A stretch of 64,000 nt of DNA. Source: Epiperipatus broadwayi. Taxonomy: Eukaryota > Onychophora > Udeonychophora > Euonychophora > Peripatidae. Both the position numbers and the translations under genes were made by a program. The notes under the pieces were generated by a model, which saw nothing but the letters and a program-made list of their open reading frames with translations, was not told where the DNA came from and did no database searches. Location of the stretch: the NCBI GenBank assembly GCA_028023455.1, contig JAQFVV010000152.1, positions 1,982,001-2,046,000 on the forward strand. Direction: 5' to 3'. This document shows, one piece after another, positions 37,423-44,840 of the stretch (position 1 is its first letter; the number at the start of each line of letters is the position of its first letter).

Positions 37423-38066
37423 TTATATTAAAATTCTCCTCAATCCGAAATCATTGTTCATTTTTGGTTTAATATTATTTATATAAATAGCTTCTTTAAT
37501 TTTTCTTTCCCTCCTACTTTCTGTAAAATGTAACATTCTAATACATTCTTTATTAAACTCATGTCCTGTCTCCAATCTGTGCATATATATTGGTGAATTT
37601 TTATCATATTTATGCTGTATCAATCTCCTATAAATTGAGTTCTTAGTTTCTCCAACATAATTCATTACCTCTTTATTTTTAATTTTACAATCTCTACAAT
37701 TAATTTCATAAACTCCATTAACTTTATTATATTCTGTTTTATTTAAACACTCATATTTATTCTCTAATATTTCTATTATATTTTTTCTTTTTTTATTAAC
37801 TATTTTTAGTTTTAATACTTCATTAAACTTTTTATTAATTTTGTTTATAATTCTATTTAAATTTTTAACTATATAATTATTTCCTGTTTTTAAACCTATA
37901 TAAGTTGTTTCTTTTTTAGTTATCTCTTTATCTCTATCTCTTTCTTTATATTTATCCTTCATCTTTTTTTCTATCTTTTTAATATTATTATCCACAAACT
38001 TTTCTGGATATTCATAATTCCTTAATTCTTCTTTAATTAACTTTTTTTGTTTATTATATTCATCTT
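37423..38066 (-). CDS. Penelope-like element C-terminal fragment, GIY-YIG endonuclease (left arm)
   Basis: The frame is identical in translation to the right-arm copy at 38094-38737. The stop is at its low-coordinate end, and the frame stays open up to the palindrome centre with no start of its own, so it is a 5'-truncated end of a larger polyprotein. The order is a short thumb-like piece (LRNYEYPEKF), a Lys/Asn-rich linker, then the GIY-YIG domain with GVYEINCRDC, YVGETKNSIYRRLIQHK and HRLETGHEF. An intact polyprotein would nick target DNA and prime reverse transcription there. Perfect identity with the right copy means the pair formed recently or is kept identical by conversion. Confidence 0.85.
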
Positions 38067-38093
38067 ATAGAGCAATAAATTATTGTTCAGAAG
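38067..38093. other. Palindrome centre (loop)
   Basis: These 27 unpaired bases separate the arms. Within them caataaattattg (38073-38085) is itself a small palindrome, so nearly the whole structure can fold. Confidence 0.8.
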
Positions 38094-38737
38094 AAGATGA
38101 ATATAATAAACAAAAAAAGTTAATTAAAGAAGAATTAAGGAATTATGAATATCCAGAAAAGTTTGTGGATAATAATATTAAAAAGATAGAAAAAAAGATG
38201 AAGGATAAATATAAAGAAAGAGATAGAGATAAAGAGATAACTAAAAAAGAAACAACTTATATAGGTTTAAAAACAGGAAATAATTATATAGTTAAAAATT
38301 TAAATAGAATTATAAACAAAATTAATAAAAAGTTTAATGAAGTATTAAAACTAAAAATAGTTAATAAAAAAAGAAAAAATATAATAGAAATATTAGAGAA
38401 TAAATATGAGTGTTTAAATAAAACAGAATATAATAAAGTTAATGGAGTTTATGAAATTAATTGTAGAGATTGTAAAATTAAAAATAAAGAGGTAATGAAT
38501 TATGTTGGAGAAACTAAGAACTCAATTTATAGGAGATTGATACAGCATAAATATGATAAAAATTCACCAATATATATGCACAGATTGGAGACAGGACATG
38601 AGTTTAATAAAGAATGTATTAGAATGTTACATTTTACAGAAAGTAGGAGGGAAAGAAAAATTAAAGAAGCTATTTATATAAATAATATTAAACCAAAAAT
38701 GAACAATGATTTCGGATTGAGGAGAATTTTAATATAA
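38094..38737 (+). CDS. Penelope-like element C-terminal fragment, GIY-YIG endonuclease (right arm)
   Basis: The open frame enters from the palindrome centre and ends at TAA after 38737. An apparent start at 38165 is a GTG and is not meaningful, because coding sequence continues upstream (QKKLIKEELRNYEYPEKFV). LRNYEYPEKF resembles the L-x-N-x-G/E-YP-x-x-F/I segment just after the reverse transcriptase in Penelope-like elements. A basic linker of about 100 residues follows, then the endonuclease: GVY and YVG are the GIY and YIG halves, with CRDC between them, R in YRRLIQH, and HRLETGHEFN. The Cys pair before the second half is typical of the Penelope version. No reverse transcriptase catalytic motif remains, so the fragment alone cannot retrotranspose. 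Confidence 0.85.
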
Positions 38738-39544
38738 AAATTAATATAATAAAAATAAAAGAATAAAATTAAAATAAAGATAAAAAATTAATAGGTAAAA
38801 AATACAATAGAGGGAGCTAATGTATGAAATATATATTATAAAAAAAAAAAAAAAAAACGGTTTAACTGAAATAGAGCAAAAACGTAAAAAATAAAGAAGT
38901 TTAAAAGGTAAAATTAAGAATTAAATGTTAGAATTAATTAAGATTATTAATATAATAAAAAATAAAATAAATAGGAATTAAACATGTTTTTCTGTTTATA
39001 ATAATTTCAGAATAGTTTATGTAATAGATTTTAAATTATAAAATATGATAAAAAGTTTAAAGGTTAAGTTTTAAAAATATGAGATATATATAGGGATATA
39101 CAAAGTAAAAATAAAAAATTTAAGAGGATATAAGATAAAAAAATGGAGTAAGTAAGAATAGGTATATAAATAAATATGATAATGTTAACATATAAAAGTA
39201 ATAATTAAATATAAATTATGGAAATAGAAGATAAAGTTATAAAGATAAATTAATATAAAAATAATTGAAATAAATATATTTGAAAAAAAAAAAAAAAAAA
39301 ATATAAAATAATAGCATGAAAGTATATTAAAAAAATATAAAAAAAGATTAAAATTAAGGTGTTAAAAGATTTCAATTATTTTATTAATGTTCATGTATTT
39401 GAAGGGATATACAGGTGATAAATATTTTTGTATATTTTTATGAATATATATATATATGGATTTTATAGGATTTGTATAATTTGTATATAATTTATATATA
39501 GTTGTGTAATTTATATTTATATATATGTGTATATATTTATAGTT

Positions 39545-39577
39545 CTGAAGAAGATTGCAGGGGCAATCGAAACTGTC
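39545..39577 (+). ncRNA. Hammerhead-ribozyme-like motif, right arm
   Basis: CTGAAGA at 39545-39551 fits the hammerhead core C-T-G-A-N-G-A. It is followed by one extra A, the 6-bp stem GATTGC/GCAATC closed by AGGG, then GAAAC and a GTC cleavage-type triplet at 39575-39577. Penelope-like elements are known to carry hammerhead motifs in their terminal regions, so position and layout agree. Against activity, the extra A before the stem is unusual, stem III would be minimal, and I could not draw a convincing stem I from the flanking A/T-rich bases. It may be a degenerate or structurally altered ribozyme, or simply a conserved end motif of this family. Confidence 0.5.
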
Positions 39578-39637
39578 GATGTTGATGAATGTTAAGCATT
39601 GTACAAAAAATTAAAGATTTTATAAGAAAGGATTGAT

Positions 39638-39649
39638 TAATTACTACAT
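39638..39649. repeat. Target-site duplication, right, of the Penelope-like element pair
   Basis: taattactacat, identical to 36451-36462. Confidence 0.8.
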
Positions 39650-40688
39650 AAATGTGCACACTTATCTAGTGTAAGTAAACACTCCACATAAAATCTCAAA
39701 TATGCAGATGCAAGATATATTACTCTTAAAAGATATTGATTTCATTCCTAAGGAATTATGTGTAGGGTTTTTTTCATTTAATGTCTTCATCATATTTTTA
39801 TTGTTCGAATTGTTTTTACATTTTTAAAAGCAATTTTTTTTATTCCATTCTATTTCAGCTGAGCCTGTAGTCTTTATTAAAGATCTGGAAATATTTTGTA
39901 TTTTTTATTTTATTTGTCAAATTTCAACTTCAATTATATTTTTAATTTGAAGTCAATATTTGGCATATTATTATGCAATGCAATATAAGAAAATGTTATT
40001 CCGTCTCTAGTGACAGCAACAGACTAAGGTAAAACCGAAAAAAACATTTTTTTTTTCAAAAAAGTGCAATAAAAATAGTGTATTTAAAGAATATCTCCAG
40101 AACAGCTTGAATAAAAAGCATTGATGAGTTTTATTTTATGGAAAATAGTTCTTTTTATAAAGCCAATGCTTTTAGCTAACCACTGAGTATTTCAATTAGA
40201 ATTTCAATCAGTTTTTCACTTGGGCTACTATTATCTTTTTTATTCTTTGATGAATTGAATTCTAAAGCATCATAGTTAGTTCTAGTTGTGACATACAAGT
40301 TAATAAATAAGTTTTTTTTATTAATTTCTTTACTTTTACAGATAAAAAAATGCACTTCTATATTTTTTAACTTTAGTCTTTTAAATCTATTTTCATTATT
40401 TTAATTAAAAGACGTTTACTCACTCAAATCCAGGTATTGGTATTGAAGCCATTGTTTTGTAAATAATGGTTTTTATTTTTAATATATCATTCTCCTTCAA
40501 TGCATCCACTTTGAGTCTTCCACTGCATCTGTTTTCAATATGCAAAAGTTTCCATGTTGGAATAGTAATTTATCTTGACGAAGTCCAATAACAAAAACCA
40601 ATGATTTTCATCTAATTTAATCAAATTAACTATGAATGAAATTTCTTGGAAATGTCTATTAGAATAAATTACTATTTCTAATGTATAT
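39650..40688. other. AT-rich spacer, no gene seen
   Basis: No recognisable coding, RNA or repeat feature was seen here. Confidence 0.5.
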
Positions 40689-40914
40689 TGAAGCAGTCAA
40701 TCTTAGCTTAAGATTGAGCTTCATGTTTCCACATACTCACCTGTATTCAAACCCTATATCCCATCCCGCTCCTTTTCTTGTGTATATATATTTATGTATA
40801 TATTTGAGATGCACACCTAAGTTATAAATTTTAACTTTCAATAACATTTTTATTATTAATAATTTTATGATTATTAATTCTTTTTTATTAAATTAAAGTA
40901 CATAGGTGAAGCTC

Positions 40915-40916
<2 letters not shown>
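40689..40916 (+). repeat. ~230-bp dispersed repeat, copy 1, ending in (AT)n
   Basis: From cagtcaatcttagcttaag to acataggtgaagctcagat this matches 51901-52128 closely, with only scattered differences. Both copies start with the small palindrome tcaatcttagcttaagattga and run into an AT-dinucleotide tail (long here, short in copy 2). A defined 5' end with a microsatellite tail suggests a short retroposon, but I saw no tRNA-like boxes and no clear target duplication. Confidence 0.8.

Positions 40917-41008
<92 letters not shown>
40917..41008. repeat. (AT)n microsatellite, about 92 bp
   Basis: This is a pure AT dinucleotide run at the 3' end of the dispersed repeat. The open frame through it (40906-41091) is a product of the run. 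Confidence 0.95.
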
Positions 41009-41011
<3 letters not shown>

Positions 41012-41690
41012 GTAATAATATCTATTTGAACACCATTTATTATGTTACAATGGACACCCAACTGGGGCCTGATATTTTACCATATACCTGAAAAAGAGAG
41101 TCTATAGAATGATGGGAGATGTGTGGTTAAAAATAGAGAAATTTTTTAGTAAAATTTTTTTTTTTTTCAGTAAAAATTTTTTTTTTTTGTCTTACAAAAT
41201 TTTCTTGGCCAAACAGTCTTATTTTAGATGATGATGTTTAATATGATTTAATTTTTCATTGATGATGATAAAATGGGTACAGCCATAAAACAGCTTGTTT
41301 TTTTTTATCAATTTTGAAAATAGAGATGAATATCACAACTTAAGACAAAGGTGAAATAAATAATAGAATTTTTTTTGTGGAACATTAAAATAATTTATTG
41401 CCAGATAGGATAGGCATAGTAATAGTGATGAATTATGGAATAGTAGTCTCGTGTGTGTTTGGGGAGTTCATTTTGTAAAAAGTCTATGATTTTAGAGGTT
41501 TGATTGGATGGTTGATCGTTGGAGTTTGGTTGGTTAGATTGCAGTTTTGATGATGAGTGGAGAGTTTTGTCATTGCCTTGAGAATGCTATGTATTTCGTG
41601 TAACTTATGAATGATCAAACCCATTCACTGCTCCAACCCAATTTATATGTTATCTTTATTTTATCATAAAGCAGTTAACAGCAGTCCTGC
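41009..41690. other. Spacer with T-run pairs
   Basis: Two near-copies of gtaaaattttttttttt lie at about 41150-41190. The phrase ccatttattatgttacaatg (41030-41050) recurs in similar form at 48070-48090, so a diverged repeat piece is present. No gene is visible. Confidence 0.45.
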
Positions 41691-42275
41691 CATGATATCA
41701 GCCTATAAGTCTCCAAGAGAGAGAGCAAGGTTTCGTTTTTGTAGTCTATAATAAGCAGGGCATTCCTTGATACTTGCTACATAAGACTCCAAGAGAGAGA
41801 GCAAGGCATAGTTTATCTATCTTAGCCCCTAATACTTAATAGTTCTTTTATTGCAACAGAGTTTGCTTCATTCAATCAAGGGTTGTGGTAGTTAATAGTG
41901 ATCGAATTGGGATGATCTTCTGAGTGCTCGTGATGCATTGTGTGATTATAGTGCTGTGACTGAATTCTTTTATTTATCTCAAGATTGTGAACTGCTAGTC
42001 ATTCTGTGGACTGTCAATATCTGTCGGATTTCTAGGAGAATGGATGAATGTATAATTTGGGCTATTACAGACAGACATGTACTATATAGATTGTTGTTGT
42101 GTAGTTCATCAAATAAGGATATTAAAATTTTTTTGTTGTTGTTGTTGTATTTGTAATGCATAATAAGGTGAAAATCAAATCAGTCAGTTGGTCAGAATAG
42201 GTGTCAGACAGGGAGAAGATGTGTGGATTTTTGATGGTCAGGGAAGTACAGATGGGATATATATAGTTTTATAAC
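41691..42275 (+). other. Leader region upstream of the 750-codon frame
   Basis: The sequence is more balanced than its surroundings. A block tccaagagagagagcaagg occurs twice, at about 41711 and 41788 (spacing about 77 bases). A TATA-like ggatatatatag lies about 20 bases before the ATG at 42276. If the downstream frame belongs to an LTR element, this should hold the 5' LTR end and primer-binding site, but I found no copy of the sequence that follows the polypurine tract and no convincing primer-binding site. Confidence 0.4.
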
Positions 42276-44528
42276 ATGAGTGAACTAAATTATAGTATGG
42301 AAGAGGTTATGGAAGAGGAAGGTGCCCCAATACCAGGAATCAGTGATCGTTTTCATACTGAAGAAGAGGATGGGGAGGTTTTCTTAAAAACACAAGAAGA
42401 AAGAGAGGAAGTAGAGGAAGATGCCTTTAATGTTAGTAGCAATAATACGGCCTCAAGTGTGGAAGTAGATGAGGAGTCAGAAGTGGGCCAGGCTCAAATA
42501 GCAAAGATGGCACCATCAGACATGGACATGATAATGCAGATGCTCAGAAGTATGAGAGAAGATAGTAAGCAAAATATAGAAAGTCTAAGAGAAGATAGTA
42601 AGCAAAGTATGGTAAATCTAGAACAAAAGATAGAGAAAAATATAGAAAGTCTAAGAAAAGATAGTAAGCAAAATATAGAAAGTCTAAGAGAAGATAGTAA
42701 GCAAAGGATGGAAAATCTAGAACAAAAGATAGGTCAATCTATGGAGAAAAGTATAGAAGGTTTAAGGGTAAATCTAGAGAACTCTATTGACAATAACAAC
42801 CAAATGATCATCGCTTTGGAAACTAGGTTAGAAGGGTCCAATATAGAGTGTAAAAATAGGTTTGTGTCATTAGAGGAGAGAATAGAAGGAGTGTGTAGGT
42901 CTATGGAAGTCCCCAAACAGGAGGGCTGTCAGGGACTACAGTCATTAAAGGCTCAAGTGGAGCAGTCTATCGAAGAAAATAAGAGAGAAATTGAGTTAGT
43001 TAGGAATGAGGTCCATGGTTTGGTCTCCCAATCCATATCAGAATGCATAGAAAAGAATGCCGAAATAACTTCTGCAGGAATTCATATTAGATTAGAGGAG
43101 GTCGTAGCCAAAGTGGACTCATATAAGGAAGCCACTTTGGGCTGTGTAGATCAAACCATCACTATGAAAAATAGGTTTAGTGGCTTAGAAAAGGAAATAC
43201 GAGAAGTTAAGGGAAGCATGGCCAATGAGTGTGTACAAATTGACCAAAATCTTAGGAAAGAATTGGGAAAACAAATAGGTAGCTTTAGGGAGGAGATAGT
43301 GAAAAGGGACAAGTCCAGTTCTTTAGAAGAGGGACCCAGAATGAATCAACATGAATTGGGTGTTATGTTGGGAAAGGTTGAGGAGAACCAGAAGGCCTAT
43401 GTTGTGGAATACATAAACCCCAAGATGGATGATCTCTACCAGAAAATAGGGGAATTAAAAGATCGTATTAATGTAGGGCTGCAGGATCAGTCAAACCTAA
43501 ATTCAGGGCAGAACGATGGTAGCACCAGTCCAGATGACTGTAGGGATAGCTCAGAACAGAGTCAGTCAGAGAAAAGGATGCCTACTTTAGTTAACAATCC
43601 ACAAGGTGAAAAAGAAGTAGAAAGGCCGATATTAGCCATAATACCAAATCTCCCAGTAAAGAAAGTAAATGAGATGATGACCAAAGAGCAGATTGGGATA
43701 GATCATGAAGTGAAAAGAAGGAAAAGAGAGTTGGAGGAAAAACTTCATGCATCCGATAAGATGATTGATTTAAGAGAAGCAATAAGGGAGATGAAACCAG
43801 TTATTTTAGAAAGAGAGCAAAAGTTTCAACAGTCTGTAGTTCTCAATCTAGTAACAAACCAGCATGTGTGGTTTCAAAAATCTGTCTTCTCAAATAGATT
43901 GGAGATACCTTATATATGGTATAGAGAGACAATCTCTCTGAAAAATGTAAATGTCCAAATCTCTCTGAAAAATTCAACTGCTCTGGAAAAGTCAAAAATA
44001 AGTTATATTTGGTACAAAGAGTCAACCTTTTTAGAGAGTTTAAAAATAAATTATACATGGCACAGAGAGTCAATCTCTCTGAAGAGTTTTAATGTCCATT
44101 ATATATGGTACAAAGAAAATATCTCTCTGAAAAATGTAAATGCTCTGGAAATTTTAAATGTGCCTTATATATGGTACAAAGAGTCAACCTTTCTAGAAAA
44201 TTTAAAAATAAATTGTATATGGCCCAGAGAATCAACCTCTCTGGAAGATTTAAGGATGAATTATATATGGTACAGGGAGTCAATCTTTCTAGAAAGTTTA
44301 AAAATAAAGTATGTATGGTATAGAGAGTCAATCTCTCTGAAAAACTTCAAGGCATATTATGTATGGTACCAAGAGTCCATATTTCTAAATGGAGTTTGTA
44401 ATAGGAGGTTATATAAAATAATTCCTCCAGATATGTTTTATAAATATCCAGTCAAGATGAAAAATGGAAATATTAAAAAGGGACTGGATGTACAGGTGCA
44501 TTTTTATGCAGACCACAATATGGTTTGA
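42276..44528 (+). CDS. Gag-like coiled-coil protein with two internal repeat arrays, 750 aa
   Basis: This is the only long intact non-microsatellite frame in the window. The ATG is in reasonable context (A at -3). Residues 1-75 are Glu-rich. Residues 94-170 form seven 11-residue repeats of the type REDSKQNIESL / EQKIEKNIESL, a hendecad coiled coil. Further heptad-like coil continues to about 400, followed by a Ser/Gln/Asp-rich linker (400-435) and a basic helix (478-520). Residues 546-710 hold nine 16-residue units such as YIWYKESTFLESLKIN. The coil resembles gag proteins of some Ty3/gypsy-type elements, but capsid and zinc-knuckle motifs are absent. An integrase-like tail follows in another frame and a polypurine tract beyond it, so an internally deleted LTR retrotransposon is likely. 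A domesticated or novel structural protein is possible. The function of the Trp repeats is unknown. Confidence 0.6.
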   Translation: MSELNYSMEEVMEEEGAPIPGISDRFHTEEEDGEVFLKTQEEREEVEEDAFNVSSNNTASSVEVDEESEVGQAQIAKMAPSDMDMIMQMLRSMREDSKQNIESLREDSKQSMVNLEQKIEKNIESLRKDSKQNIESLREDSKQRMENLEQKIGQSMEKSIEGLRVNLENSIDNNNQMIIALETRLEGSNIECKNRFVSLEERIEGVCRSMEVPKQEGCQGLQSLKAQVEQSIEENKREIELVRNEVHGLVSQSISECIEKNAEITSAGIHIRLEEVVAKVDSYKEATLGCVDQTITMKNRFSGLEKEIREVKGSMANECVQIDQNLRKELGKQIGSFREEIVKRDKSSSLEEGPRMNQHELGVMLGKVEENQKAYVVEYINPKMDDLYQKIGELKDRINVGLQDQSNLNSGQNDGSTSPDDCRDSSEQSQSEKRMPTLVNNPQGEKEVERPILAIIPNLPVKKVNEMMTKEQIGIDHEVKRRKRELEEKLHASDKMIDLREAIREMKPVILEREQKFQQSVVLNLVTNQHVWFQKSVFSNRLEIPYIWYRETISLKNVNVQISLKNSTALEKSKISYIWYKESTFLESLKINYTWHRESISLKSFNVHYIWYKENISLKNVNALEILNVPYIWYKESTFLENLKINCIWPRESTSLEDLRMNYIWYRESIFLESLKIKYVWYRESISLKNFKAYYVWYQESIFLNGVCNRRLYKIIPPDMFYKYPVKMKNGNIKKGLDVQVHFYADHNMV
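42555..42785 (+). repeat. 33-bp coding tandem repeats (hendecad array)
   Basis: Seven 33-bp units encode the 11-residue periodicity at residues 94-170. The aagtctaagagaagatagta core is repeated nearly verbatim at three positions, with more diverged units between, which indicates expansion by slippage or unequal exchange within the frame. Confidence 0.85.
43911..44405 (+). repeat. 48-bp coding minisatellite (16-residue Trp repeats)
   Basis: Nine units with period 48 bp, at residues 546, 577, 593, 609, 631, 647, 663, 679 and 695, encode Y-I-W-Y-R/K-E-S-x-x-L-x-x-L/F-x-x-N. Two units carry insertions of 15 and 6 residues. All length changes are multiples of three, so the frame stays open throughout. 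Alternate units are more alike (ESTFLESLKIN versus ESISLKxFNV), pointing to a 96-bp higher-order unit. Confidence 0.85.
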
Positions 44529-44652
44529 AAAGAAAAAGCCATTCCAAATTACCAAGAAAATAGGAGAGAATGCCTTTATGCTTGCTGCTCTTGATGGGAA
44601 TAAGGGGACCTATAATGCTAGGAGTTTGATCCCTTATACTTCAGCAGAATAG
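44519..44652 (+). pseudogene. Integrase C-terminal fragment, LTR retrotransposon
   Basis: In a frame shifted relative to the 750-codon ORF, and overlapping its last codons, the translation contains KKPFQITKKIGENAFMLAAL, then GTYNARSLIPY and a stop. This is the pattern of the small C-terminal beta-barrel region of Ty3/gypsy-type integrases (PF-x-I-x-K-K-I-x-x-N-A-x-x-L, then GTYNxRSLxPY). The protease, reverse transcriptase, RNase H and integrase core are all missing, so about 3 kb of pol has been lost or replaced. Only the tail remains. Confidence 0.7.
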
Positions 44653-44826
44653 CCTGGCAAAGATCTCCAAATAAATTATTTTTAGGTTTTCTAATGAAAA
44701 ATATATTTACCAGTAGTTAATTTTTTTTATATATATATTATAAGTGTTTATTATTATTAGTGTATTTATTAGTTAGGATTTTTTTTTTTAAATATAGTTA
44801 AAACAAAAGTGCTGATGATTTTATCC

Positions 44827-44840
44827 GAAGGGGGAGAAAG
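44827..44840 (+). promoter_or_regulatory. Polypurine tract and probable 3' LTR start
   Basis: GAAGGGGGAGAAAG is an uninterrupted purine run about 175 bases after the integrase fragment. It is followed by ttgtgccattac, so a 3' LTR beginning TG would start at about 44842. In an intact element this tract primes plus-strand DNA synthesis. The far LTR boundary was not found. Confidence 0.65.

Larger units (their letters stand above)
36500..38066 (-). repeat. Left arm of the 1.5-kb palindrome
   Basis: This is the reverse complement of 38094-39643. It holds the endonuclease end frame, an A/T-rich 3' untranslated region and the hammerhead-like motif near its outer end. Confidence 0.9.
36463..39637. 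mobile_element. Penelope-like retroelement, head-to-head inverted pair
   Basis: Two copies of the 3' part of a Penelope-like element face away from a 27-bp central spacer (38067-38093). The arms are 36500-38066 and 38094-39643. They appear identical apart from homopolymer lengths: a 27-T tract at 36841 versus 19 A's at 39283, a 28-T tract at 37293 versus 18 A's at 38840, and one extra T in the right arm near 39427. The left end carries about 37 unpaired extra bases (36463-36499), and such asymmetric short tails are known for this class. One 12-bp target duplication surrounds the pair, so it probably entered as one unit. The N-terminal reverse transcriptase is missing from both arms. Confidence 0.85.
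38094..39643 (+). repeat. Right arm of the 1.5-kb palindrome
   Basis: This is the inverted copy of 36500-38066. After the endonuclease frame come about 900 bp of very A-rich 3' sequence, two A homopolymers, an (AT)n stretch and the hammerhead-like motif about 60 bp before the end. Confidence 0.9.

Noticed and set aside
37423-38737. Two independent host genes in opposite orientation
   Set aside because: The frames are the two arms of one palindrome and carry a GIY-YIG domain in a Penelope-like context. They have no start codon of their own and are transposon fragments.
40917-41008. Centromeric or functional AT-rich element
   Set aside because: It is a pure dinucleotide microsatellite at the end of a dispersed repeat, and nothing else supports a chromosomal role.
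43591-44331. Antisense and alternative-frame ORFs over the gag-like gene
   Set aside because: They arise from the repeat arrays of the main plus-strand frame, whose length and coiled-coil pattern identify it as the coding one.
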